NCBI RefSeq assembly: GCF_000520955.1
Contig: NZ_JACC01000025.1
Coordinates: 1-64,000 of the forward strand
Source of the DNA: Aquimarina pacifica
GTDB taxonomy: Bacteria; Bacteroidota; Bacteroidia; Flavobacteriales; Flavobacteriaceae
Reading direction: 5' to 3'
Length of the DNA stretch: 64,000 nucleotides
In this document: piece by piece, positions 19,747 to 28,175 of the stretch
Layout of the letters: every line of letters starts with the position of its first letter
Position numbering within the stretch: position 1 is the stretch's first letter
The notes under the pieces: generated by a model
What the model was told of the DNA's origin: nothing
The model's database searches: none
Seen by the model: only the letters and a program-made list of their open reading frames with translations
Translations under genes and position numbers: made by a program

Positions 19747-20700
19747 TTACTTAAAAAACGAGTCTACAAATTCATATTTATTAAATATCTGAAGATCTTC
19801 TATACCCTCTCCTACTCCGATATATTTTACTGGGATCTTAAACTGATCACTTATTCCTATAACAACACCTCCCTTGGCGGTTCCATCAAGTTTTGTAACT
19901 GCTAATGATGTAACTTCTGTTGCCGCAGTAAACTGTTTAGCCTGTTCAAAAGCATTCTGTCCTGTAGAACCATCTAATACTAATAACACATCATGGGGGG
20001 CATCCCCAATAACCTTCTGCATTACTCGTTTCACTTTTGTCAATTCGTTCATTAAATTGACTTTATTATGCAATCTTCCTGCAGTATCGATAATTATAAC
20101 ATCTGCACCTTGATTTAAACCTGATTGTAACGTATCAAAAGCAACAGAAGCAGGATCACTCCCCATATCTTGTTTAACAATAGGCACATCTACTCTATCA
20201 GCCCAAACCTGTAATTGATCAATGGCCGCTGCTCTAAACGTATCTGCAGCTCCAAGAACAACTTTTAATCCTTTTGCTTTTAATTGATAGGCTAATTTTC
20301 CTATAGTCGTAGTTTTACCAACTCCATTAACACCAACAACCATAAGTACATATGGCTTTTTATCTTCAGGAATCTCAAAATCTGTAGCCTCACCAACATT
20401 AGTTTCAGAAAGCAAGCCTGCAATCTCTTCTCTAAGGATTTGATTTAACTCGTCTGTACCAAGGTATTTATCTTTGGACACACGGTTTTCTATACGTTCT
20501 ATAATTTTTATGGTAGTCTTAACTCCTACATCACTTGTTACCAAAATTTCCTCAAGATCATCCAAAACATCATCATCAACCTTGGATTTACCAGCAACAG
20601 CTTTACTTAATTTTGAAAAAAAGTTAGTCTTGGATTTCTCTAACCCTTTATCAAGTGTTTGTTTTTTTTCAGAGGAAAATATATTTTTAAAAAGACCCAT
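19747..20700 (-). CDS. ftsY: Signal recognition particle receptor FtsY
   Basis: The SRP-receptor GTPase that docks ribosome-nascent chain complexes at the membrane. At 317 residues it has an NG domain with almost no acidic A domain, typical of the Bacteroidetes. The G1 loop GVNGVGKTT starts near residue 123; DTAGR, TKLDGTAKGG and the closing GVGEGIEDL motif are all present. It lies 129 bp downstream of the bL38 gene, separated from it by a terminator. Confidence 0.98.
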   Translation of the reverse strand: MGLFKNIFSSEKKQTLDKGLEKSKTNFFSKLSKAVAGKSKVDDDVLDDLEEILVTSDVGVKTTIKIIERIENRVSKDKYLGTDELNQILREEIAGLLSETNVGEATDFEIPEDKKPYVLMVVGVNGVGKTTTIGKLAYQLKAKGLKVVLGAADTFRAAAIDQLQVWADRVDVPIVKQDMGSDPASVAFDTLQSGLNQGADVIIIDTAGRLHNKVNLMNELTKVKRVMQKVIGDAPHDVLLVLDGSTGQNAFEQAKQFTAATEVTSLAVTKLDGTAKGGVVIGISDQFKIPVKYIGVGEGIEDLQIFNKYEFVDSFFK

Positions 20701-20773
20701 GTGTAATATAAAATATGGAAAAATTAAAACAACTAAGACATTTAGTCGTATTGCGGATAAATATAAAAATAAA

Positions 20774-20807
20774 GAGCCATTTCAAAAAAATTGAAACGGC
20801 TTCTTTT
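20774..20807 (-). terminator. Terminator of the rpmB-rpmG-bL38 operon
   Basis: Read on the minus strand, AGCCGTTTCA pairs with TGAAATGGCT (one G-U pair) and is followed by CTTTATTTTTAT. On the plus strand the same position is an A-C mismatch, so the structure favours minus-strand transcription. Confidence 0.75.
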
Positions 20808-20829
20808 TAAAATATTTTAAGCAGGGATC

Positions 20830-20979
20830 TTATTTCTTAAAAAAATCATTAACTCCTTCTGGAGGCATAATTGATTCTACAAAAGTATAAGCTCCTGTTT
20901 TTGGAGATTTCACCATTTTGATGGCTTTCGTTAATCTCTTTGACCCTGTCTGTAACGATGCTACTGATTTCTTTGCCAT
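20830..20979 (-). CDS. DUF4295 protein, probable ribosomal protein bL38
   Basis: A 49-residue basic protein (MAKKSVASLQTGSKRL ... TGAYTFVESI ... VNDFFKK) of the DUF4295 family, found throughout the Bacteroidetes next to rpmG. From memory, a Flavobacterium johnsoniae ribosome structure assigned a lineage-specific large-subunit protein, bL38, to this family; I could not check this. It starts 9 bp after the rpmG stop, in the rpmB-rpmG operon, which supports a ribosomal role. Confidence 0.9.
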   Translation of the reverse strand: MAKKSVASLQTGSKRLTKAIKMVKSPKTGAYTFVESIMPPEGVNDFFKK

Positions 20980-20988
20980 GTCTTGCTA

Positions 20989-21171
20989 TTATTTAATTTC
21001 TTTGTGAACAGTCATCTTCTTCAAAACAGGATTAAATTTCTTTAATTCCATTCTATCAGGACTATTCTTTTTATTTTTTGTTGTAATATATCTTGACGTA
21101 CCTGGTTTACCAGTAGCCTTATGCTCAGTACATTCTAAAATTACTTGTACTCTATTACCTTTCTTTGCCAT
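20989..21171 (-). CDS. rpmG: 50S ribosomal protein L33
   Basis: A 60-residue bL33 ([19 protein letters not shown] ... [10 protein letters not shown] ... KFNP ... HKEIK). It has one Cys in place of the CxxC pairs, so this is the zinc-free form. It sits between rpmB (25 bp upstream) and the bL38 gene (9 bp downstream). Confidence 0.98.
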   Translation of the reverse strand: MAKKGNRVQVILECTEHKATGKPGTSRYITTKNKKNSPDRMELKKFNPVLKKMTVHKEIK

Positions 21172-21196
21172 TATAAATATCTTTTAGAAAAGGAGA

Positions 21197-21436
21197 TTAT
21201 TTGCTTAGGAAACCTTTAGCCTTTGCTTCTTTCAAAACGGCAGAGATTCCTTTCTTATTTATATTTTTTAACGCAGCAGTAGACACCTTAAGTGTTACCC
21301 AACGATCTTCTTCTGGAATATAAAAACGTTTTTTAATCAAATTCGCATTAAATTTACGTTTTGTTTTATTCATTGCATGGGAAACATTGTTCCCAACCAT
21401 TGCTTTTTTACCTGTAAGCTCGCAAACTCTTGACAT
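21197..21436 (-). CDS. rpmB: 50S ribosomal protein L28
   Basis: A 79-residue bL28 with the hallmark start [20 protein letters not shown] and the TKRKFNANL segment. It is the first gene of the rpmB-rpmG-bL38 operon, with a promoter candidate 37 bp upstream. Confidence 0.98.
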   Translation of the reverse strand: MSRVCELTGKKAMVGNNVSHAMNKTKRKFNANLIKKRFYIPEEDRWVTLKVSTAALKNINKKGISAVLKEAKAKGFLSK

Positions 21437-21783
21437 CTCTTCTTAATTTTGGTATTATTTCAAAACAGGGTGCAAATTAACAAATTATTTACCTAACCAC
21501 CAATAATTATCAATTAAATTTTCACTCTTTTTCAAAGTTTCTCATTTACCCTCAAGAAACTAAGAATATAAACATTTTTTGGAAACAAAATTACTACCTT
21601 TACTAGAAGAATACCCTAACAAACAGTAAACACTTTTAGTCATTTCGTTCTTTTTTTTATGAGCCACCCCTACTCATATCGATACTTAATGATTGTACTT
21701 TGTGAAATTTTTAGTTTCGCATACCTAAAATTCTAATTGGAGTAATTCAAGGGGCTTACCCACAAAGTAAGAAAATTGAAAAA
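21437..21783. other. 347-bp divergent region rpmB / STAS-like gene
   Basis: It holds the rpmB promoter candidate at 21473-21503. Towards the plus-strand gene there is TTG and TACTTTG around 21695, but the spacing does not form a good promoter. No gene or repeat was seen. Confidence 0.4.
21473..21503 (-). promoter_or_regulatory. Candidate promoter of rpmB operon
   Basis: On the minus strand a TTG (21503-21501) is followed after 20 bp by TTAATTTG (21480-21473), one base off the TAnnTTTG consensus. This is the Bacteroidetes -33/-7 arrangement, placed 37 bp before the rpmB ATG. Confidence 0.45.
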
Positions 21784-22164
21784 ATGATTGGAAAACATGA
21801 GATAGAAATTGGATCGGTATATTTTTTTGAAAACTATATCATTTCTGAGGTAAAAGAAGGAGCTATCATTACTTTCGAAAGCACCCAGAAACTATACGAA
21901 CTTACCAAAAAATACTACGGTAACAAAACTCCTTTTGTCTACATTTCTAATCGAATTAATTCATACTCATTTGAGCCAACTGCGCATATTAAATCCAAAA
22001 CAATATTTCCGAATTTAAAAGGATTGGCCGTAGTCATTTATGATCCTCTTAAAAATGAAATAGCACAACTTGAAAAAAAATTCCTGAACCACGTAGAAAA
22101 TGGTATTTTTTATAATCTTGAGGAGGCAGTACAATGGGCAAAAAAAATAATCCCTAATGATTAA
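21784..22164 (+). CDS. STAS/SpoIIAA-like domain protein
   Basis: A 126-residue cytoplasmic protein without signal peptide. The alternating strands and helices (GSVYFFENYIISEV ... TFESTQKLYELTKKYYG ... FVYISNRINSYSF ... GLAVVIYD ... AVQWAK at the end) resemble the STAS/SpoIIAA-like proteins common in flavobacteria. Function is unknown; these domains usually mediate binding or anti-anti-sigma contacts. It is monocistronic and inserted between cinA and rpmB, facing away from rpmB. Confidence 0.5.
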   Translation: MIGKHEIEIGSVYFFENYIISEVKEGAIITFESTQKLYELTKKYYGNKTPFVYISNRINSYSFEPTAHIKSKTIFPNLKGLAVVIYDPLKNEIAQLEKKFLNHVENGIFYNLEEAVQWAKKIIPND

Positions 22165-22367
22165 TCCCTAAGTATTATCCTCTTGATTAACTTAATTATT
22201 TTACGCGCAAGGAAGACTAATACTATATTGTATATCTGAGATAAAAAAACACCAAAGCACCCTTATATTTTCTCAATATAACTAATAGATATAGCCCTTT
22301 AAACACATTTAATGCTTAAAATCATCAATTAAAAATAAATTAGGTTCGATCTTTGGTATAAGAAAGA

Positions 22368-23612
22368 TTAAGAATTCAATTCTTTAAACAAAAGTTCAAA
22401 AGATTTATGCACCGCCCTAGCAATCGTTCTCTGTCTATTTTTACTAAACACAAATTTCTCAGAAAAAACCTTATGCGGTGTAGCAATACTAATAAAAACA
22501 GTGCCTATTTCTGCATCTCCTTCTCCTTTTTCGGGCCCTGCATTACCGGTTGTACTTATTGCATACCCCGAAGCAAACTTTTGTTTTGCAGATAGCGCCA
22601 TCGCTTCTGCAACTTCGTTACTTGTAACACTATGCTTTTGTATAACATCAGGTTCGACTCCTAAAACATCAATTTTCGATTGTGTTGAGTAAGCAACAAG
22701 TCCCCCATTAAAATAAGCAGAAGCGCCTTGGTTTAATGTTATTAATTCTGAAATTTTACCTCCTGTACAACTTTCTGCCAATGCTAAGGTTTGGTTTTTC
22801 TCAACTAATAATTTACCAATTTTAACCTCTAACGTTTCATCATCCTCATACCCTACAATATGATCACCAATAACTTTGTGTAATTCGGCTAATTTTTTTT
22901 CAATTGTATTTTCTAAAACATATTTATCTGTTCCTCTTGCAGAAAGACGTAATCGCACACTTCCCAAATTAGGCAAATATGCCAATTTTATAAACGCAGG
23001 TAAGCTATTTTCCCAGTCTTCTATACGATTAGCCAATATACTCTCGCCCAGACCGTATGTAAGTACGGTTTTATGAAGAATAAAAGGTCTATCAAACTTT
23101 TTTCTTAATCGGGGAAGCACTTGATCTTCTACAAGTTTCTTCATTTCAAAAGGCACTCCGGGCATTGAAATAAAAACAGTATCGTTTTTTTCTAGCCACA
23201 TACCAGGGGCAGTCCCAAAATTATTTGTTAGAACGATCGCTGACTTAGGAACAAGTGCTTGCATTCTATTAGTTTCTGTTATCGGGACTTTAATATAATC
23301 TGCAAATAGTTTTTCTATATGAAGTAAAACTTCATCATTTCGAATTAAACTATCCTCAAAATACTCGCAGATTGTATGCTTTGTTATATCATCTTTGGTA
23401 GGCCCAAGTCCTCCTGTCATAATAACGATATCAGCTCTATTACTTGCCTCTTGCATAGCATCAAGAATATGCTGCTTATCATCACGAATTGATGTTATCT
23501 GATGTACATCAACTCCTATTTTATTAAGTTCTTTACCTAGAAATGCTGAATTAGTATCAACTATCTGACCGATAAGAATTTCATCACCTATTGTAATAAT
23601 TTCTGCAATCAT
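22368..23612 (-). CDS. cinA: CinA family protein (NMN amidohydrolase)
   Basis: A 414-residue two-domain protein. Residues 1-170 form the MoCF/molybdopterin-binding-like domain with ADP-ribose pyrophosphatase activity in characterised homologues (IGDEILIGQIVDTNS ... GGLGPTKDD). Residues about 255-410 form the PncC domain (AESCTGGKISELIT ... GPEKGEGDAEIGTV), which deamidates nicotinamide mononucleotide to recycle pyridine nucleotide. It is the last gene of the exonuclease-FAA-Hpt-cinA cluster and begins 2 bp after the Hpt stop. Confidence 0.95.
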   Translation of the reverse strand: MIAEIITIGDEILIGQIVDTNSAFLGKELNKIGVDVHQITSIRDDKQHILDAMQEASNRADIVIMTGGLGPTKDDITKHTICEYFEDSLIRNDEVLLHIEKLFADYIKVPITETNRMQALVPKSAIVLTNNFGTAPGMWLEKNDTVFISMPGVPFEMKKLVEDQVLPRLRKKFDRPFILHKTVLTYGLGESILANRIEDWENSLPAFIKLAYLPNLGSVRLRLSARGTDKYVLENTIEKKLAELHKVIGDHIVGYEDDETLEVKIGKLLVEKNQTLALAESCTGGKISELITLNQGASAYFNGGLVAYSTQSKIDVLGVEPDVIQKHSVTSNEVAEAMALSAKQKFASGYAISTTGNAGPEKGEGDAEIGTVFISIATPHKVFSEKFVFSKNRQRTIARAVHKSFELLFKELNS

Positions 23613-23614
23613 AT

Positions 23615-23953
23615 TTAGGTAAAATCCGCTTTTAAAGCTTCAATAGCATTATTAACGGTAGTTACAATATGATTCAGAACTGGTTTTATATCCTCTTTAG
23701 CCCTCTTTGTTTTGGACCAAGACTCTATTTCCTTTATTTGTTTCAATAAATCTATATCAAACAATTGAAGGTTCGGTTTCATCTTATGAGCATATTGATA
23801 TGCCATTTGTGGATTATCAGAATCAACAGCTTGTACCATACTATCAAGATCAGGTGGTATCTCTTCTAAAAAAGTTTGTACCAATACAGCAATAAACTCT
23901 GTATCACCTCCTGATAATTCATCTACATGCTTTAAACTATATCCTTTGCCCAT
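23615..23953 (-). CDS. Hpt-domain phosphotransfer protein
   Basis: A 112-residue four-helix phosphotransfer protein. The phospho-accepting His56 is in YAHKMKPNLQLF, the Hpt motif. Such stand-alone domains shuttle phosphate between hybrid kinases and response regulators. It directly abuts the FAA hydrolase start upstream and lies 2 bp before cinA, so it is cotranscribed with metabolic genes; no cognate kinase is adjacent. Confidence 0.88.
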   Translation of the reverse strand: MGKGYSLKHVDELSGGDTEFIAVLVQTFLEEIPPDLDSMVQAVDSDNPQMAYQYAHKMKPNLQLFDIDLLKQIKEIESWSKTKRAKEDIKPVLNHIVTTVNNAIEALKADFT

Positions 23954-24565
23954 TTATTTAACTTTTATTGAAAAAAATTGTTGGTTATTAAGATGTCCTA
24001 CCAAAATATCGTCCGGTTTTACACCCCCTACACCCGATGGTGTACCTGTAAATATAACATCTCCAATCTTTAAAGTAAAATATTTTGACACATATTCTAT
24101 TAATTCATCAATTTTCCAAAGCATAAATTTTGTATTCCCATTCTGAACAGTTTTTCCATTCTTCTCTAAAGAAAAAGATATATCATCCACATTTTCTATA
24201 GTTTGTTTGGGAATCCAATCCCCAATCACAGCAGACCCATCAAATGCTTTAGCTTTCTCCCATGGCAATCCTTTTTCTTTTAAATACCCTTGAACATCTC
24301 TTGCTGTAAAATCTATACCCAAACCAATTTCATCGTAATATTTGTGTGCAAATTTTTTATCAATATGTTTGCCTACTCGATTTATTTTGACAAGTACTTC
24401 TACTTCATAATGCACATCATTAGAAAAATCTGGAATAAAAAATGGCTGTTTTTTTAATAAAATAGACGTATCTGGCTTCAAAAAAACAACCGGATGTTCT
24501 GGTTTTTCATTTTCTAATTCCTTGATATGGTCTGTATAATTACGACCTATACAAATAAGCTTCAT
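23954..24565 (-). CDS. Fumarylacetoacetate hydrolase family protein
   Basis: A 203-residue single-domain FAH-fold enzyme (CIGRNYTDHIKELEN ... PVVFLKPDTSIL ... HYEVEVLVKI ... GLGIDFTARDVQ ... VIFTGTPSGVGG). Metal-binding acids lie in the EVEV strand and nearby. Relatives hydrolyse acylpyruvates or decarboxylate oxaloacetate; the substrate here is not determined by sequence. It shares an operon with the exonuclease (47 bp upstream) and Hpt gene (no gap). Confidence 0.92.
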   Translation of the reverse strand: MKLICIGRNYTDHIKELENEKPEHPVVFLKPDTSILLKKQPFFIPDFSNDVHYEVEVLVKINRVGKHIDKKFAHKYYDEIGLGIDFTARDVQGYLKEKGLPWEKAKAFDGSAVIGDWIPKQTIENVDDISFSLEKNGKTVQNGNTKFMLWKIDELIEYVSKYFTLKIGDVIFTGTPSGVGGVKPDDILVGHLNNQQFFSIKVK

Positions 24566-24612
24566 AGGATAAAAAAATTAAAAGAAAGGTAATATATAAG
24601 GAAATTAGATTT

Positions 24613-25392
24613 TTACAATTTAAAGCTATTATTCAATTTACGCAATCGAATTGCCGTTAACACCTTTTTAGTATATAAAGGAAAATCTGCATTTTGTATC
24701 CACCCAAAATACCCTGGCTCTTCTTCCATCACCTTTTCAACTAACTTTTCTTTATGTTTTCCAAAAGCGAAGGTTTCTTTACCTTCTTCATTGTAAGCAA
24801 TAAAGCCAGCAAAATCTGCAAACTGTTTGCGCGAACTAAACTCTGCCAAAAACTTTGCATCATTCTCTAATTCTGGATATTTATCCAACTGCGCTTTCAA
24901 CACCTCATAAGTTGCCATTGTATCAGCTTCTGCAGAATGTGCATCCGTTAAATCTTTATCACAATAGAATTTATAGGCTGCTGATAAGGTACGCTTTTCC
25001 ATTTTGTGAAATATCGTCTGAACATCGATAGCGACAGTATTTTTCATATCAAAATCTACCTCTGCTCTTAACAATTCTTCTGCTAATAAAGGGATATCAA
25101 ATCGATTAGAGTTAAATCCTCCTAAATCACACCCCTTAATCATGTCATTGATAGCAGATGCCAATTGTTTAAAAGTTGGTTCTCCCGCCACCTTTGCATC
25201 GTCTATACCATGTATTGCTGTAGTTTCTGCAGGAATCGGCATTTCTGGATTTACCAACCAAGTCTTACTTTCTTGCGTACCATTAGGAAATACTTTAAGA
25301 ATAGATATCTCAACAATTCGATCTTTAGAAATGTTTACACCAGTAGTTTCAAGATCGAAAAAACATAGTGGTTTCTTTAATTTAAGCTCCAT
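24613..25392 (-). CDS. DEDDh 3'-5' exonuclease (DnaQ-like)
   Basis: A 259-residue exonuclease. ExoI has Asp13 and Glu15 (FFDLETTG), the second Asp is in GFNSNRFDIPLL, and H/D of ExoIII are in DAHSAEADT. It resembles proofreading/RNase T-like exonucleases. A C-terminal segment (ETFAFGKHKEKLV ... PGYFGWIQNADFP) is shared by a bacterial exonuclease subgroup. It heads the four-gene cluster ending with cinA. Confidence 0.93.
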   Translation of the reverse strand: MELKLKKPLCFFDLETTGVNISKDRIVEISILKVFPNGTQESKTWLVNPEMPIPAETTAIHGIDDAKVAGEPTFKQLASAINDMIKGCDLGGFNSNRFDIPLLAEELLRAEVDFDMKNTVAIDVQTIFHKMEKRTLSAAYKFYCDKDLTDAHSAEADTMATYEVLKAQLDKYPELENDAKFLAEFSSRKQFADFAGFIAYNEEGKETFAFGKHKEKLVEKVMEEEPGYFGWIQNADFPLYTKKVLTAIRLRKLNNSFKL

Positions 25393-25411
25393 AAATAATT
25401 TGTGTGATACT

Positions 25412-25419
25412 CAAAGATA
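25412..25419 (-). promoter_or_regulatory. Candidate -7 box of the exonuclease-cinA cluster
   Basis: TATCTTTG on the minus strand, exact TAnnTTTG, 19 bp before the exonuclease ATG. No TTG box at standard spacing. Confidence 0.4.
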
Positions 25420-25473
25420 ACTGCTATTCTCTAACATTCTTATAGCACATCTGTACTTTAACATTTTTAATAC

Positions 25474-26160
25474 TTACACAATCTTCTTAACAAACACATT
25501 ATCTGCAAACTTCCTTGTTACAGTTTCTACGCAATTGTTAAACTCTATTTTCATAGACTTGTCAAATTCTCTAACTTCTAAAACCTTTATTTCACTACTT
25601 AGAGCTAATCCAATACTTGAAACATATTTTAAAAAACTTACTGAACCATCTTTTACAGAAATAAGACTACAAACTTCATTTTCCATTAATGAAGAAAGAG
25701 TTATTTTGGGCAAGACAGCATATTCGCCTTCAGCGTTCGGAATCAATTCACCGTGCGGATCCTGTTTAGGAAAATCCATAAAACGATCCAACTCATTAAT
25801 CAGTTTAAATGATTTAACATGCTCTAACTGCTCTGCCACATCATGCACTTCATCCCAAGTAAAATTTAAATAATTACATAAAAAAGTTTCCCAGAGTCTA
25901 TGTTTTCGAATTAATCGTAGCGCTATGCCTCTTCCCTCTTCTGTCAAATCCAATTTCCCGTACTTCTCACTTACTACATATTTTTTAGTCTTTAGCTTTT
26001 TAATCATGCTATTTGTAGAAGCAGGAGACACCTTTAGATACTCAGCTAATTGATTATTTCCAACTTTATCAGTACCATCATCTATGAGCAACTGAAATAG
26101 CGCTTTTAAGTAATCCTCTTCACTTTTTGTTAAATTACTCAAATTCGATTTGTTAGTCAT
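25474..26160 (-). CDS. DtxR/MntR-family metal-dependent repressor
   Basis: A 228-residue regulator: winged helix (residues about 10-70, NQLAEYLKVSPASTNSMIKKLKTKKYVVSE), dimerisation and metal-binding domain (about 75-140, RKHRLWETFL ... DEVHDVAEQLEH ... LDRFMDFPKQDPHG) and a C-terminal FeoA/SH3-like domain. It should repress metal uptake when Mn(II) or Fe(II) is plentiful. It diverges from a four-gene ABC metal importer with 208 bp between the starts, which contains two inverted repeats that may be its operators. Confidence 0.93.
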   Translation of the reverse strand: MTNKSNLSNLTKSEEDYLKALFQLLIDDGTDKVGNNQLAEYLKVSPASTNSMIKKLKTKKYVVSEKYGKLDLTEEGRGIALRLIRKHRLWETFLCNYLNFTWDEVHDVAEQLEHVKSFKLINELDRFMDFPKQDPHGELIPNAEGEYAVLPKITLSSLMENEVCSLISVKDGSVSFLKYVSSIGLALSSEIKVLEVREFDKSMKIEFNNCVETVTRKFADNVFVKKIV

Positions 26161-26259
26161 AGCTAACTTTTTTAGTTTTGTATAATTAATTTTGTAAAAA
26201 TACTAAACCAAATAATTAATAAAAACACTACCACACACTTTTTCGATATTATTTAGAAA

Positions 26260-26272
26260 AACGTTCAACGTT
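26260..26272. promoter_or_regulatory. Inverted repeat AACGTT-C-AACGTT
   Basis: A perfect 13-bp odd palindrome in the divergent region between the DtxR-type gene and the importer. It is a candidate regulator-binding site; it does not match a DtxR consensus I know. Confidence 0.35.
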
Positions 26273-26304
26273 AGTATCAAATTTTAAAATCAAAAGTACT
26301 TACC

Positions 26305-26332
26305 AAATCTACCCTAAATTAAAAGTAGATTT
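26305..26332. promoter_or_regulatory. Inverted repeat AAATCTAC/GTAGATTT
   Basis: Perfect 8-bp arms separated by 12 bp, 37 bp upstream of the importer's first ATG. Its position near the transcription start suits a repressor site or a leader hairpin. Confidence 0.4.
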
Positions 26333-26368
26333 AAGAACCATACTAAAAAGGTACTTGATAAATACAAT

Positions 26369-27283
26369 ATGAAAAAAAATATAACCCTACTCTTCATCGC
26401 CATAACACTATTCTCTTGTAAAAAAGAGGTTAAGAATAAGAATCAAAAACTTACTGTGGTAACAACCACATCGATGATTACGGATTTGGTAAAAAATATT
26501 GGAGGAAATGCCATTGATTTAGAAGGCTTAATGGGAAGCGGTGTTGACCCTCATCTATATAAAGCTAGTGAAGGTGACGTCTCTAAACTAGTAAATGCAG
26601 ATGTAATTTTCTACAATGGATTGCACCTTGAAGGAAAACTTGTCGAAGTTTTTAAAAAAATGGGGAGTCAGAGCACAAAAACCATTGCTATTGGTGAATG
26701 TATTACTAAAAACGAATTAATAGGCTCTGATTATTTTGCCTCTAATTATGACCCTCATATTTGGTTTAGTGTTCAAAACTGGAAGACTGTAACGTCATTC
26801 GTTATTGATAAATTAAGCTCTATAGACCCAAAAAACGCCACTACCTATGAGAGTAATGGAAAAATATATTTGAAACAATTGGATGAATTGCAGAAAAAAT
26901 TAAACACTAAAATAGCCTCATTACCAAAAGAAAAACGAATTCTGGTAACTGCTCATGACGCATTTAGTTATTTTGGAGCATCCTATGATTTTGACGTTGT
27001 TGGTCTACAGGGATTATCTACTGCGACTGAGGCAGGTGTACAAGACGTTCAAAAATTAGCCGGTTTTATTATTGAAAAAAAAGTAAAAGCAATTTTTGTA
27101 GAAAGCTCTGTTCCCAAAAGAACGATAGAAGCACTACAAGCTGCGGTAAAATCAAAAAATCATGAAGTAAGTATTGGCGGAACACTTTTTTCTGATGCAT
27201 TAGGCAACTCAGACACAATAGAAGGAACTTACATTGGCATGTTCGAATATAATGTAAATACCATTGTTAACGCCCTAAGATAA
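26369..27283 (+). CDS. Metal ABC transporter substrate-binding lipoprotein
   Basis: A 304-residue TroA/ZnuA-type (cluster A-I) binding protein anchored by lipobox LFSC (Cys17). Predicted metal ligands are His62 (DPHLYK), His130 (DPHIWF), His196 (TAHDAF) and Asp276 (FSDALG). This HHHD set is like Treponema TroA, which binds Zn and Mn, and unlike the HHED set of strict Mn proteins such as PsaA. There is no His-rich loop of the ZnuA type. With a DtxR-type repressor next door, Mn(II) is the likelier cargo. It is the first gene of the importer operon. Confidence 0.93.
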   Translation: MKKNITLLFIAITLFSCKKEVKNKNQKLTVVTTTSMITDLVKNIGGNAIDLEGLMGSGVDPHLYKASEGDVSKLVNADVIFYNGLHLEGKLVEVFKKMGSQSTKTIAIGECITKNELIGSDYFASNYDPHIWFSVQNWKTVTSFVIDKLSSIDPKNATTYESNGKIYLKQLDELQKKLNTKIASLPKEKRILVTAHDAFSYFGASYDFDVVGLQGLSTATEAGVQDVQKLAGFIIEKKVKAIFVESSVPKRTIEALQAAVKSKNHEVSIGGTLFSDALGNSDTIEGTYIGMFEYNVNTIVNALR

Positions 27284-27415
27284 CTAGACACCTATTAGTA
27301 CAAAACCAGAATACAAGAACACTGTCAAAATACTTATAAAAAAAACAGAAAAACCAATATCCCCAAAAGTCATGAAAAAAGAAAGACTTAATTAAACTGT
27401 ACGAACATATTCATT

Positions 27416-28153
27416 ATGGAAAACAAAATTGCTGTCAGAATTGATGATCTTACCGTTGCTTATAATTATAAGCCGGTATTATGGGATATTGATCTTGCTA
27501 TCCCAGAAGGTGTTCTAATGGCGATTGTAGGTCCCAATGGAGCCGGTAAATCAACTTTGATCAAATCGATTCTAGATATCATCAAGCCTATCGCAGGAAG
27601 TGTTCAGATTTACGGAAAGCCATATAAAAACCAACGTTCATTAGTGGCTTATGTTCCTCAAAAAGGAAGTGTAGATTGGGATTTCCCTACGACTGCACTA
27701 GATGTAGTAATGATGGGGACTTACGGCAGCTTAGGATGGATAAAAAGACCCGGAAAAAAAGAGAAAAAGGCATCATTAGAAGCTTTAGAAAAAGTAGGTA
27801 TGCTTTCTTTTAAAAACAGACAAATAAGCCAATTATCAGGAGGGCAACAGCAACGTATATTTCTTGCCAGAGCTCTAGTGCAAAATGCATCTATTTATTT
27901 TATGGACGAACCTTTTCAGGGAGTAGATGCTACAACAGAAAAAGCCATTATCAATATTCTAAAAGAACTTAGAAAAGCAAAAAAAACTGTTGTTGTAGTG
28001 CACCATGACCTGCAAACAGTGCCAGAATATTTTGACTGGGTAACTTTCCTGAATGTAAAAAAAATTGCAACAGGACCTGTTAAAGACATTTTCAATGATG
28101 ATAATTTGACCAAAACTTATGGCATTAACTATAAAGTTAGTGTTCAACAATAA
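27416..28153 (+). CDS. Metal ABC transporter ATP-binding protein
   Basis: A 245-residue ABC ATPase with Walker [10 protein letters not shown] (39-47), signature LSGGQQQR, Walker B IYFMDEPF and the H-loop VVHHD. Its closest group by context is the MntB/TroB-type ATPases. It is 132 bp after the binding protein and 22 bp before the first permease. Confidence 0.95.
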   Translation: MENKIAVRIDDLTVAYNYKPVLWDIDLAIPEGVLMAIVGPNGAGKSTLIKSILDIIKPIAGSVQIYGKPYKNQRSLVAYVPQKGSVDWDFPTTALDVVMMGTYGSLGWIKRPGKKEKKASLEALEKVGMLSFKNRQISQLSGGQQQRIFLARALVQNASIYFMDEPFQGVDATTEKAIINILKELRKAKKTVVVVHHDLQTVPEYFDWVTFLNVKKIATGPVKDIFNDDNLTKTYGINYKVSVQQ

Positions 28154-28175
28154 AACCATCAACTAAATACGAAAA

